A DNA stretch of 63,432 bases from Propionivibrio limicola (GTDB lineage: Bacteria; Pseudomonadota; Gammaproteobacteria; Burkholderiales; Rhodocyclaceae). The position numbers and the translations under genes were made by a program. Positions 16,786 to 27,060 of the stretch are shown here, piece after piece. The stretch covers positions 1 through 63,432 of the forward strand of contig NZ_SSSR01000020.1 of assembly GCF_009469695.1 (NCBI RefSeq), given 5' to 3'. The notes below the pieces were generated by a model. It had not been told where the DNA came from. It saw only the letters and a list, made by a program, of their open reading frames with translations, and ran no database searches. The first letter of the stretch is position 1. Each line of letters opens with the position of its first letter.

Positions 16786-17736
16786 TTAATCGAGGAACAG
16801 CGACGAAACCGAATCCTCATTGCTGATGCGACGGATCGTTTCAGCCAACAGTTCCGCCACGGTAAGCTGGCGGATGCGCGAACACTTTTGCGCATCGTCC
16901 GACAGCGGGATGGTGTCGGTGACGATCAGCTGATCAATGTCAGAATCCTTGATGCGGCTGACGGCGGCCCCGGAAAGCACGGGGTGTGTGCAATAAGCAA
17001 CGACACCTTTCGCGCCATGCGCCTTGAGTGCCGTAGCGGCCTTGCACAGCGTTCCGGCCGTATCGACGATGTCGTCCATCAGCACACAGGTACGATCCCT
17101 GACGTCACCGATGATGTTCATGACTTCCGAAACATTCGCCTTCGGGCGGCGCTTGTCGATGATGGCCAGATCGCACTCAAGGCGCTTGGCCAGCGCCCGG
17201 GCCCGCACCACGCCGCCCACATCAGGCGACACGACCATCAGATTCTCGAACTTCTGCTGCTCGACATCGTTCAGCATGATCGGCAGCGAATAGATGTTGT
17301 CGACCGGGATATTGAAGAAACCCTGGATCTGCTCGGCATGCAGGTCCATGGTCAGCACGCGATGGACGCCAGCCGCGGTCAAGAGATCGGCGACCAGTTT
17401 GGCGGCGATGGGCACACGGGCCGAACGCACGCGGCGATCCTGACGGGAATAGCCAAAGTAGGGAATGACGGCGGTGATCCGGCCGGCCGAGGCGCGCTTG
17501 AGCGCATCGACCATGATCAGCAGCTCCATCAGGTTTTCGTTCGATGGCGCACAGGTCGGCTGGATGACGAAAACGTCGTTGCCGCGCACATGCTCCTCGA
17601 TTTCAACGGAAATCTCGCCATCCGAGAAACGGCCCACCTGAGCCCGCCCCATCGAGATATCCAAGCGTTTGACGACTTCGGCCGCCAGTTTGGAATTGGC
17701 ATTGCCGGAAAAAACCATCAGGCTATCGTAGGCCAT
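16786..17736 (-). CDS. prs: Ribose-phosphate pyrophosphokinase
   Basis: The 316-residue enzyme makes PRPP from ribose 5-phosphate and ATP for nucleotide, His, Trp and NAD synthesis. The flexible-loop region [15 protein letters not shown], the metal/ribose site [12 protein letters not shown] and the PRPP-binding [18 protein letters not shown] are intact. ATG 17736 ([13 protein letters not shown]) is the conserved start; the frame stays open upstream through the tRNA gene but that part is not coding. Confidence 0.97.
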   Translation of the reverse strand: MAYDSLMVFSGNANSKLAAEVVKRLDISMGRAQVGRFSDGEISVEIEEHVRGNDVFVIQPTCAPSNENLMELLIMVDALKRASAGRITAVIPYFGYSRQDRRVRSARVPIAAKLVADLLTAAGVHRVLTMDLHAEQIQGFFNIPVDNIYSLPIMLNDVEQQKFENLMVVSPDVGGVVRARALAKRLECDLAIIDKRRPKANVSEVMNIIGDVRDRTCVLMDDIVDTAGTLCKAATALKAHGAKGVVAYCTHPVLSGAAVSRIKDSDIDQLIVTDTIPLSDDAQKCSRIRQLTVAELLAETIRRISNEDSVSSLFLD

Positions 17737-17782
17737 GTCGAACACCCGTCGCGCCGGGAGGCGCCTTGAAGAACTGCTTTGG

Positions 17783-17819
17783 AAAACAACGCGGGCAGGT
17801 ATCAACCTGCCCGCGTTTT
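17783..17819. terminator. Strong hairpin terminator after tRNA-Gln
   Basis: CGCGGGCAGGT and ACCTGCCCGCG form an 11-bp stem with a 5-base loop, flanked on both sides by A/T runs (TTGTTTTCC on the minus strand). It separates the tRNA from prs and could work in either direction. Confidence 0.75.
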
Positions 17820-17830
17820 GGAAACTTGAA

Positions 17831-17907
17831 TGGCTGGGGAAGAAGGATTCGAACCTTCGAATGCCGGAATCAAAATCCGGTGCCTTGACCAACTTGGCGA
17901 CTCCCCA
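17831..17907 (-). tRNA. tRNA-Gln (anticodon TTG)
   Basis: The minus strand starts TGGGGAG (acceptor) and ends CTTCCCCAGCCA. The anticodon stem CCGGA/TCCGG encloses the loop TTTTGAT with TTG at the anticodon, and the T arm contains GGTTCGAATCC. Discriminator G and the encoded CCA are present. Its place between ispE and prs is a common betaproteobacterial arrangement. Confidence 0.96.
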
Positions 17908-17942
17908 GCAGCTGCTCACAGATCAATGCAAGCGAGGCGCGC

Positions 17943-17971
17943 ATTGTACAAAGGGTTTTGCAAAAATGGAA
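17943..17971 (-). promoter_or_regulatory. tRNA-Gln promoter
   Basis: On the minus strand TTCCAT is followed after 17 bases by TACAAT (a 5 of 6 match to the -10 consensus), then the GC-rich discriminator GCGCGCC as in stringently controlled stable-RNA promoters. The tRNA begins 35 bp further on. Confidence 0.5.
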
Positions 17972-18007
17972 GTACCTGGCGGATTTTTTTAACAAAATCG
18001 GTCAGAT

Positions 18008-18874
18008 TCAAGATGCGAGGCCATGCAACGGATGTTTTTCGAGCCCCGGCGCCAACCAGCCGCGCATCTGTGGCGGCAAACCAGCAAGGATTTCTGCCGC
18101 GGCTTCCCGCGTCGGCAACTCGGCGAAAACACAGGCCCCCGATCCCGTCATGCGTGCCGGCACACGAGCATTCAGCCAGTGCAAATGACGCCCGACCTCG
18201 ACAAAACGGGACACCGCCACTTCCTGCAAATCGTTCGCGCCAAAGCCCGGCCTCCAGTCCGCGGCAGCAATCGGGGCCGTATCCCGCCTGAGTTCGGGAG
18301 CGCCAAAGATGGCGACCGTTGGCACCTGCACGGGCGGTTCCAGAACAAGATACCAGGCCGGGGGAACTTCGACCGGCAGCAAGGCTTCGCCCACCCCTTC
18401 GGCGAACGCATTGCGGCCAAACACAAAAACCGGCACGTCGGCGCCAAGGCCAAGGCCGATTTCCTGCAGGCGCTGACGTGTCAATCCCAATTGCCAGAGA
18501 TGGTTGAGCGCCAGCAGGACGCTAGCTGCATCGGAGCTGCCACCGCCCAGACCGCCGCCCATCGGCAGGCGCTTCTCGATACGGATATCCACGCCGCCCC
18601 GGCACCCCGTTTCCGCCTGCAGCAGGCGAGCCGCCCGGACGGTCAAATCGCTCTCTGCCGGCACCCCGGGCAACGGGTTAAGCAGCACGACACGGCCGTC
18701 GCTGCGCGGCGAGAAATGCAACGTATCGCCATGATCGACCAGGCGGAACACCGTCTGCAGCAGGTGATACCCATCATCCCGGCGACCAACGACATGCAGG
18801 AAAAGGTTGAGTTTGGCCGGCGCCGGATAAGCGCTTTGCCAGGTCCATTCAGAAGAAGTCGGAAGATCAGTCAC
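18008..18874 (-). CDS. ispE: 4-diphosphocytidyl-2-C-methyl-D-erythritol kinase
   Basis: The 288-residue GHMP kinase phosphorylates CDP-ME in the MEP isoprenoid pathway. It shows the N-terminal YPAPAKLNLFLHVVGRR, the glycine-rich ATP loop LPMGGGLGGGSSDAA, GLGADVPVFVFGRNAFAEGVGE and the C-terminal MTGSGACVFAE. The start is a GTG at 18874. It follows lolB by 28 bp, the standard lolB-ispE pair upstream of tRNA-Gln and prs. Confidence 0.96.
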   Translation of the reverse strand: MTDLPTSSEWTWQSAYPAPAKLNLFLHVVGRRDDGYHLLQTVFRLVDHGDTLHFSPRSDGRVVLLNPLPGVPAESDLTVRAARLLQAETGCRGGVDIRIEKRLPMGGGLGGGSSDAASVLLALNHLWQLGLTRQRLQEIGLGLGADVPVFVFGRNAFAEGVGEALLPVEVPPAWYLVLEPPVQVPTVAIFGAPELRRDTAPIAAADWRPGFGANDLQEVAVSRFVEVGRHLHWLNARVPARMTGSGACVFAELPTREAAAEILAGLPPQMRGWLAPGLEKHPLHGLAS

Positions 18875-18902
18875 AGCTCGTTTTCAGTACCAGAAACAGC
18901 GC

Positions 18903-19520
18903 TCAGAACGGCGTCCATTCGTCGATGCGCAACCTCAATTCGAAAGCGCCGAGGCGCTCGGCAATAATCAGCGAGGGCAACGCCTGCGGATCTTCGCCGG
19001 CATATTCATAATCAATGCGCCAGTCTTCATGGCGAAGCCGCGACGGGCGTCCGCGCGAATCACGCTCAAGGCGCCCCTCGATCACCTTGCCGCGCACCCA
19101 GTCCGTCAATTGCGAAAGCGGCAGGGGGTACCCCAGCACATCCCGCGTCAAGGTTTCGACATCGGCGGCAACGTAGCTTCGGCCATCGCTGGTGAGCAGG
19201 CGCGCTTCGCTATCGCTGGCGGCAATTTCGGCCATGCCTTGCCCGAACGGGCTGGCCAGCAACAAAGCATCGCTCCGCCCCCGGTGCTGCCAACTCAAGC
19301 GACCGGAGAAGTTTTTATCTTCATAGCGCAGCGAAAAACGGCCGTTCAGGGCGAAGTCCTCCAGCGGCTCGCGCCCGGTCAGCGCAACCACCGGGCCGTC
19401 CACCGCCGGTTCGGACAAGCTGGCACAGCCGCCAACCAGCCACCCGGCGACGACTAGCGCGAAAGCAACCCGCCCGGCGCGTAACGCAGACACGAAAGTA
19501 ACCAGCATTTCAGGGCGCAA
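18903..19520 (-). CDS. lolB: Outer-membrane lipoprotein chaperone LolB
   Basis: The 205-residue lipoprotein has an uncleaved-form signal (VAFALVVAGWLVGGC) with the lipobox ending at Cys about residue 32. The body matches LolB: FALNGRFSLRYEDKNFSGRLSWQH and the final antiparallel strands. It accepts lipoproteins from LolA and inserts them into the outer membrane. The start overlaps the upstream TPR gene by 11 bases; ATG 19508 is an alternative. Confidence 0.9.
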   Translation of the reverse strand: MRPEMLVTFVSALRAGRVAFALVVAGWLVGGCASLSEPAVDGPVVALTGREPLEDFALNGRFSLRYEDKNFSGRLSWQHRGRSDALLLASPFGQGMAEIAASDSEARLLTSDGRSYVAADVETLTRDVLGYPLPLSQLTDWVRGKVIEGRLERDSRGRPSRLRHEDWRIDYEYAGEDPQALPSLIIAERLGAFELRLRIDEWTPF

Positions 19521-21270
19521 ATTTCCTGACCGCCTCGTTCAGCACATCGCTGTCCGGATGCTTGCGCCCGGCGTCAAGCAGCACGCGCCGTGCGTCCTCC
19601 TGGCGACCAAGAGCCCACAGCACTTCGCCGATATGGGCGGCAATTTCAGGATCCTCGCGCTGCGCATAGGCTTTTTCAAGATAACCAAGCGCGCCGTTCA
19701 GATCCCCCTGCCGGAAGAGCACCCAACCCATGCTGTCGAGGATAAAACCGTCTTCCGGCGACAGCAGGAGCGCCTTCTCGATCAACTCCCGCGCTTCGCC
19801 GAGCCGGATATTGCGTTCGGCATAGGAGTAACCGAGCGCGTTGTAGGCCTGGGCGCTACGCACGTTATCCGGACGCAGGCCGATCAGCTTCCGCAAACGC
19901 GCTTCCATCAGCTCGAAACGGCCGAGCCGCTCGGCCAGCAATCCCGTTTCGTAAAGCAAATCGGCTTGCTCGGGACTCTTCTCCAGTTCCCAGTCGAGCA
20001 AGGCAAAGGCCGCCTGCAACTGCTTGGCATCACGCAACAACGCCGCCTCGGCGACAAGCAACTGGATCCGTTCTTCCTGTGTTTTTGTGGTTGCTTGGTC
20101 AAGCAGCGTTCGCGCCTCGTCGATCCGCCCCAACCGTCCAAGCAGGTAAGCACTGCGCATCCGGGCCGGAAGATAATGCTCTCCGGACTCAACCTCGGCA
20201 TAGTGGGCCAGCGCCTCGTCGAAACGTTTGTCATCCTCGGCAATCTGCCCGAGGTAGTAGTAGGCGACGCTCTTGTTCGCCCCTTCGAACGACAGGAAAC
20301 GCTTGAACTGCGCCTCCGCCAGACCACGATCGTTCTGCTGCAGGGCCAGGACGGCGACGGCATAGGTTATTTCCGGACTCTCCGAATTGGCTTGCAGGAG
20401 TTGGTCGAAATGGCGCTTGGCTTCGTAATAACGCTTTTCCGCCACCAGCGTACGCGCCAGCAGCAAATGAACCTCGCGCGCCTGCGGATAGCGCTCGACG
20501 AATTCCTGCATGAACTCGATCGCATCACCCGGCGATTCGCGGGCCAGCAGTTGTCCGCCGAGGTAAGCCGGCAACTCCCAGCCAGGGCGCAACTCGAGGG
20601 AGCGTCGCACCTCCGACATGGCCCGTTCGTTGAGGCCGGCCGACCCGGCCGCCACCGCAACGGCATAATGCGCCTCGGCCATGCCGATAAACGGCCGGCA
20701 GACTGCCTCGATCAGGCGAAAAACGGCCAGCCGGTCGGGGCTGCGGGCAAACATCCGGTTGAGACCGGTCAGATTGGCCGCCAGCCCCGGCGTATCGGCT
20801 TCGAGCAGACGAATCAGCGGCGGCGCAAGATCGTCCAACCGGTTAGAGAGAATCATCATGCTGATCAGCAATTGCTGCGCGCGCTTGGAATCCGGTTCGC
20901 GCTCAAGCCAGAGACGCGCCGCCTCGATGGCCAGATCAAAGCGGCGTGCATACCCTGCCACTTCGATCATCCGTTCCAGCACCTGCGGATCGCGCGTGCG
21001 CAAGGCCAGCGTGGCGTAGGCCTGGCTCGCCAGATCAAGATCGCCGCGCTGCATGGCGACCTCAGCGAGCAACACCTGATAGACCACCTGCGCGGTCAAT
21101 ACCTCTCCGTCATCGACGGATGGTTCCGGTGCCGCAACCGCAGCGCGGCGTCCGGCGTCACGTGCGACGGGTGCTTTCTTGGCCGCCAGCGCGCCATCGA
21201 CAGCGCCTGCCGGCGCGACGAATCCGGCCACCAAAGCGGTCAGACAGATGGCATATCGAATGTGTTTCAT
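19510..21270 (-). CDS. Exported tetratricopeptide-repeat protein
   Basis: The 586-residue protein has a Sec signal (MKHIRYAICLTALVAGFVAPAGA) and then TPR units across nearly its whole length, including AYNALGYSYAERNIRLGEA and DSMGWVLFRQGDLNGALGYL near the end. Such proteins sit upstream of lolB in many betaproteobacteria and probably act as periplasmic scaffolds. The specific partner is unknown. ATG 21270 is chosen for the signal peptide; the frame is open to 21369 without one. Confidence 0.85.
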   Translation of the reverse strand: MKHIRYAICLTALVAGFVAPAGAVDGALAAKKAPVARDAGRRAAVAAPEPSVDDGEVLTAQVVYQVLLAEVAMQRGDLDLASQAYATLALRTRDPQVLERMIEVAGYARRFDLAIEAARLWLEREPDSKRAQQLLISMMILSNRLDDLAPPLIRLLEADTPGLAANLTGLNRMFARSPDRLAVFRLIEAVCRPFIGMAEAHYAVAVAAGSAGLNERAMSEVRRSLELRPGWELPAYLGGQLLARESPGDAIEFMQEFVERYPQAREVHLLLARTLVAEKRYYEAKRHFDQLLQANSESPEITYAVAVLALQQNDRGLAEAQFKRFLSFEGANKSVAYYYLGQIAEDDKRFDEALAHYAEVESGEHYLPARMRSAYLLGRLGRIDEARTLLDQATTKTQEERIQLLVAEAALLRDAKQLQAAFALLDWELEKSPEQADLLYETGLLAERLGRFELMEARLRKLIGLRPDNVRSAQAYNALGYSYAERNIRLGEARELIEKALLLSPEDGFILDSMGWVLFRQGDLNGALGYLEKAYAQREDPEIAAHIGEVLWALGRQEDARRVLLDAGRKHPDSDVLNEAVRKFAP

Positions 21271-21368
21271 GAGTCTTGGTACCCTGAGCAGCTCCTGTCC
21301 GGGAACCGGTTGGAGTCTTGTGCGTCTTACTGGTTCGCTCATGTTATGGGCTTTTGTCGAGACCAGCA

Positions 21369-22196
21369 ATGCCGGAACTCCCCGAAGTCGAAGTCAGCCG
21401 CCTCGGATTACTGCCCCATTTGCCGGGCCAGCGTCTGCTCAACGCCATTTTCCGCACGCCGCGCCTGCGCCACCCGATCCCGCCCGAACTGGCAACCCGC
21501 CTCGCCGGATTGCATATCGACGCCATCCGCCGCCGCGGCAAATATCTGCTTTTCGACTGCGAAAGCGCCCACGGAGGTGGCTGGCTGATCCTGCACCTCG
21601 GCATGTCCGGCAGCCTTCGACTGGTCGCTCCCGGCACGCCACCGCAAAAGCACGACCATGTCGATCTCATATTCGCATCGACGGTCCTGCGCCTGCGCGA
21701 TCCGCGCCGCTTCGGCACTCTCGTCTGGCACGAAGGCAGCCGGGTGGAAAGCCATCCGCTCGTAGCCGTGCTCGGGACCGAACCGTTGAGCGACGGATTC
21801 GGCGGCGACTGGCTCTACGACGCCACGCGCCCGCGCCGCGGGCCAATCAAGACGGTATTGATGGACAGCCATCTGATCGTCGGCATCGGCAACATCTACG
21901 CCGCCGAAAGCCTGTTCCGGGCCGGCATTTCACCGCTCCGCCCGGCGCACCGTATCAGCCGAAAGCGTTGCCGCGCACTCGCCGAAGCCATCCGCGCCAC
22001 TCTCACCGAAGCGATCGCCGCCGGCGGCAGCAGCGTCCGCGATTACGTGCACAGCGATGGCGGCGCCGGCTCGTTCCAGACATCCTGCGCCGTTTATGGC
22101 CGGCAGGGCCAGCCTTGTCCGCGCTGCGGCGCCCCGGTCCGGATGATCCGCCAGGCGGGGCGATCGACCTTCTATTGCCCGTCCTGCCAGCGTTAA
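21369..22196 (+). CDS. mutM: Formamidopyrimidine-DNA glycosylase
   Basis: This 275-residue repair enzyme removes 8-oxoguanine and FapyG. The N-terminal PELPEVE supplies the catalytic Pro and Glu; Lys lies in RRRGKYLLF. The helix-two-turn-helix region (LIVGIGNIYAAESLFRAGI) and the C-terminal zinc finger with four Cys (CPRCG and CPSCQR) are complete. It is divergent from the TPR gene with a 98-bp shared upstream region. Confidence 0.97.
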   Translation: MPELPEVEVSRLGLLPHLPGQRLLNAIFRTPRLRHPIPPELATRLAGLHIDAIRRRGKYLLFDCESAHGGGWLILHLGMSGSLRLVAPGTPPQKHDHVDLIFASTVLRLRDPRRFGTLVWHEGSRVESHPLVAVLGTEPLSDGFGGDWLYDATRPRRGPIKTVLMDSHLIVGIGNIYAAESLFRAGISPLRPAHRISRKRCRALAEAIRATLTEAIAAGGSSVRDYVHSDGGAGSFQTSCAVYGRQGQPCPRCGAPVRMIRQAGRSTFYCPSCQR

Positions 22197-22280
22197 ACGA
22201 GCCCCCGCGCCGATTATTCCAATCGGTTTTCGCCTGTGCGCTTGTGATAGAGTGAGCCTCCTCTGATCGAGGGGTAAACC

Positions 22281-24233
22281 ATGATGCTTGCTCAACACGT
22301 TGCCGCTTATACGCAATGGCGCACCAATCTGGCGGGAGGCCTGGAGGCCTTCCGAAAATGGTTGTCGGAAAACGACCTGAGCGATGCCCAGACCGACCTG
22401 CGCATCGCCCGCCTCCTCGAAAAGCTGCGCGAGGATCGCTTGAATATCGCCTTCGTCGCCGAATTCTCGCGCGGCAAATCGGAGCTCATCAACGCCATTT
22501 TCTTCGCCGACTACGGTAGCCGGATGCTGCCATCGACGGCCGGGCGCACCACGATGTGTCCGACCGAGCTGATGTACGACCCGTCGAAGCCTCCGTCGAT
22601 CGAACTGCTGCCCATCGAAACCCGCGAATCGAACGCCGGCATCAGCGAGTACAAACGCTACCCCGAGGAGTGGAAAGTCATCCCGCTCGACACCGGCTCG
22701 ACCGAGGCCATGCAAGACGCGCTGCGCTCGGTGAGTGATGTTCGCCACGTCACACCGGAACTCGCCGAAAAATACGGTTTCCCAACCGGCAACGGCAACG
22801 CAACCGTCGGGCGCACCGGCGAGGACGGCACCGTCGAGATCCCGCGCTGGCGCCACGCCGTGATCAATTTCCCGCATCCCCTGTTGCAACAGGGGCTGGT
22901 CATTCTCGACACGCCGGGACTCAACGCCATCGGCACCGAACCCGAGCTGACGCTGTCGCTGCTGCCCAACGCCCATGCGGTGCTTTTCATCCTCGGCGCC
23001 GATACGGGCGTGACGCAATCCGACCTCGCCATCTGGAGCGAACACGTCGCCGCTCCGAACCAGCACAAGAAAGGGCGCATTGTCGCCCTCAACAAAATTG
23101 ACGGCCTGTGGGACGAACTCAAAAGCGCCGATGAAATCGAGGCCGAAATCGTCAAGCAGGTCAATGACTGCGCCCGGACGCTCGATCTGCCATCCAGCCA
23201 GATTTTCCCGATCTCGGCCCAAAAGGCTCTGGTCGCCAAGGTCAACGATGACGCTTCATTGCTCAACCGCAGCCGCCTGCCGGCACTCGAAGCCGCGCTC
23301 TCGCAGGAACTCATCCCGGCCAAGCGGGAAATCGTGCAGGAACTCACCGGCACCGAATTCTCGGACATCCACGCCCGCATGCGCGGACTGCTCGACTCCC
23401 GGCTGGCCGGCTTGCGCGAGCAGCTTGACGAACTGACCGAACTGCGCGGCAAGAACAAGGGCGTCGTCGAATACATGATGCGCAAGGTGCGCGTCGAGAA
23501 AGAGGAATTCGAATCCGGCCTGCAGCGCTTCTATGCCGTGCGCAGTATTTTTTCGCAACTGACCAACAAGCTTTTCAGCCACCTCGGCATCGACGCCCTG
23601 CGCAGCCTGACCGCACAGACGCGATCAACGATGACCGGCGCCACCTTCTCGAAGGAGCTTTCCGAAGCCATGCGGAATTTCTTCGCCGTCGCACGCGCCA
23701 ACCTCATCAAATCGGACGGCGAAGTCACGGAAATACTGGCGATGATGGAGGCCATCTACAAAAAGTTCGTCGTCGAACACGGCCTCAAGCTGGACTCGCC
23801 GACCGGTTTTTCACTGATCCGCTACAAGAAGGAAATTGACCGCCTCGAACACTGGTGCGACACGCATCTCAACACCGTTTTCCAGCTCGCCACCAACGAG
23901 AAGAGCAAGGTGACGCAAAAATTCTTCGAGGAAGTCGCGGTGCAGGTTCGAAAGGCCTTCGAGCGCGCCAACCGCGACGCCGAGGCCTGGCTCAAGGCGG
24001 TCATGGCGCCGATGGAAACGCAGGTGCGGGAACACCAGATCCAGCTCAAGCGCCGGCTCGAAAGCATCAAGCGCATTCACCAGGCGACCGACACGCTGGA
24101 AGACCGGATCAACGAGCTCGAGCATGTCGAGCAGACGCTGCTCGGCCAGATCCGGTCGATTGAAGCGCTGGGCCTGGAGATTCAGAACACGCTGAGCACG
24201 GTGGCCGACGAAACCGGTCTGCGCGCCGCCTGA
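22281..24233 (+). CDS. Dynamin-family large GTPase
   Basis: The 650-residue protein has a dynamin-like G domain: P-loop AEFSRGKSELINAIF, a switch Thr in STAGRTTMCPTEL, G3 ILDTPG and G4 LNKID. Long helical segments follow (about 350-640), predicted coiled coil. Bacterial dynamin-like proteins remodel membranes, and some protect against phage lysis. No membrane-spanning paddle is obvious by eye. GAGGGG precedes tandem ATGs at 22281/22284. It stands alone between mutM and a bidirectional terminator. Confidence 0.85.
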   Translation: MMLAQHVAAYTQWRTNLAGGLEAFRKWLSENDLSDAQTDLRIARLLEKLREDRLNIAFVAEFSRGKSELINAIFFADYGSRMLPSTAGRTTMCPTELMYDPSKPPSIELLPIETRESNAGISEYKRYPEEWKVIPLDTGSTEAMQDALRSVSDVRHVTPELAEKYGFPTGNGNATVGRTGEDGTVEIPRWRHAVINFPHPLLQQGLVILDTPGLNAIGTEPELTLSLLPNAHAVLFILGADTGVTQSDLAIWSEHVAAPNQHKKGRIVALNKIDGLWDELKSADEIEAEIVKQVNDCARTLDLPSSQIFPISAQKALVAKVNDDASLLNRSRLPALEAALSQELIPAKREIVQELTGTEFSDIHARMRGLLDSRLAGLREQLDELTELRGKNKGVVEYMMRKVRVEKEEFESGLQRFYAVRSIFSQLTNKLFSHLGIDALRSLTAQTRSTMTGATFSKELSEAMRNFFAVARANLIKSDGEVTEILAMMEAIYKKFVVEHGLKLDSPTGFSLIRYKKEIDRLEHWCDTHLNTVFQLATNEKSKVTQKFFEEVAVQVRKAFERANRDAEAWLKAVMAPMETQVREHQIQLKRRLESIKRIHQATDTLEDRINELEHVEQTLLGQIRSIEALGLEIQNTLSTVADETGLRAA

Positions 24234-24271
24234 CCGTCAGCCATCGCAGCCCCATTCCGGAACGCCACCAG

Positions 24272-24312
24272 AAAAAACGCCGTGCCCTGCAAAGAGTCAC
24301 GGCGTTTTTTTC
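24272..24312. terminator. Bidirectional Rho-independent terminator
   Basis: AAAAAACGCCGTG and CACGGCGTTTTTT form a stem with A and T runs on the two sides, serving the convergent dynamin and ferredoxin genes. Confidence 0.9.
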
Positions 24313-24336
24313 GACCGACGGAAGAATGTTCCAGCG

Positions 24337-25693
<1,357 letters not shown>

Positions 25694-25697
<4 letters not shown>

Positions 25698-27037
25698 TTG
25701 CTTCCTTTCGCGGAGTCCACCGCCCCGTCCGGGCCGACGATCACCGTCACCATGCTCTCCGGCCGCACACGCCGGGCAAAAGCGGCGCGGATATCGGCGG
25801 CAGAGACTTTCTCGACGTTCTCGGCATAGCGTTCGAGATAATCGAGCGGCAGGCCGTAAAAGCCGACCGTCGCCACGTTGTCGAGCAACTTGCGGTTGCT
25901 GTCGAGGCGCAGCGGGAAGCTGCCAATCAGATTCTGCTTGGCAGCCTGCAGTTCGTCCGCGGACGGGCCTTCGGCGAGGAAGGCGGCCAGCACGTCGCGC
26001 GTCACACGCAGCGCGTCGTCGGCCTGCTCCTTGCGGGTTTGCAGGCCGATCTCGAACGGCCCCGGCTGCTCCAGCGGCTGAAAATAGCTATGCACGCTGT
26101 AGGCAAAACCGCGTTTTTCCCGCACTTCCTTCATCAAGCGCGAGACAAAACCGCCGCCGCCCAGCGTGTAGTTACCGACCACCAGCGGAAAGAAATCCGG
26201 ATCGCCGCGCTTGAGCGCCGGCAAGCCGATCAGCAGATGCGCCTGCGCAGCCGGATGGGCGAGACGCTGTTCGCCGCCTGCGGCTCGCAGCGGAATTTCC
26301 GGCACACCCGCACCGATCCCTTTCGGCAATTCCGAGGTCAGCGACTGCGCCAACGCCTCGGCGTCCGCACGCGAGACATCGCCCACAATCGTCACCGCCG
26401 CCCGCTGCGCGGTGTAGTGCTGACGGTAGAACGCCGCGAGATCGTCGCGCCGCAGCGCACCGACCGACTCCGGCGAGGCCTGCCGACCGTAGGCATGATC
26501 GGGATACATCGCCGCCCAGAAAGCACGGTTGGCGATCGTTTCCGGACGGGTCAGCGCGTCCTTCAGACCCGCCATGGCACGCGCCTGTTCGCGCTCGAAA
26601 ACAGCGGCCGGAAACTGCGGCCGGGTCAGCACGGCGCGCAAGATATCAAGCGCCGGTCCGCGTTTTTCTGCGGCCGACAGCGTGCGCAGACTGACCGAGG
26701 CGCGATCCATGCCGGCGCTGCCGGAGAGCTGCGCGCCCAGATCGGCCAACCCGTTGGCGATCCTGTTTTCATCCATCGCTTCGACACCGAGATCGAGCAG
26801 GGTGAGCGTCAGCGCCGCCAGACCGGCCTTGCTGCCCGGATCGTATGCAGAACCGGCGGCAAAATCGACCTGAACATCGAGAATCGGCAGGTCATGGTTT
26901 TCGACGAAGAACACGCGGGCGCCAGACAGCGCCATCCAGTGCTCAATCTTCGGCGCGGCCGCGCCAACCGGTGCAATCAGCCCGAGCTGGGCAAAAAAGA
27001 TGAGAAAAACGGCGGCAAACTGTTTGATCGGCTTCAT
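25694..27037 (-). CDS. M16 peptidase-like protein, non-catalytic subunit
   Basis: The 447-residue protein has a Sec signal (FAAVFLIFFAQLGLIAPVGAAA) and two M16 halves. The HxxEH zinc motif is absent from the first half, while the Arg-Tyr pair (EKRGFAYSVHS) that completes the active site of its partner is present in the second. Such a half pairs with a zinc-bearing subunit, here the gene 23 bp upstream. The pair probably degrades peptides in the periplasm. Upstream of rsmD-coaD in the same operon. Confidence 0.88.
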
Positions 27038-27060
27038 CGTTCAAAAAACCTCGGAGATTC

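Noticed and set aside
17737-17919. Extension of the prs frame through the tRNA
   Set aside because: The region is the tRNA-Gln gene and its terminator; PRPP synthetases start at MAYDSL-like residues.
19558-21588. Long plus-strand frame opposite the TPR gene
   Set aside because: It has no ribosome site and no recognisable domain; the minus strand has a signal peptide and TPR repeats.
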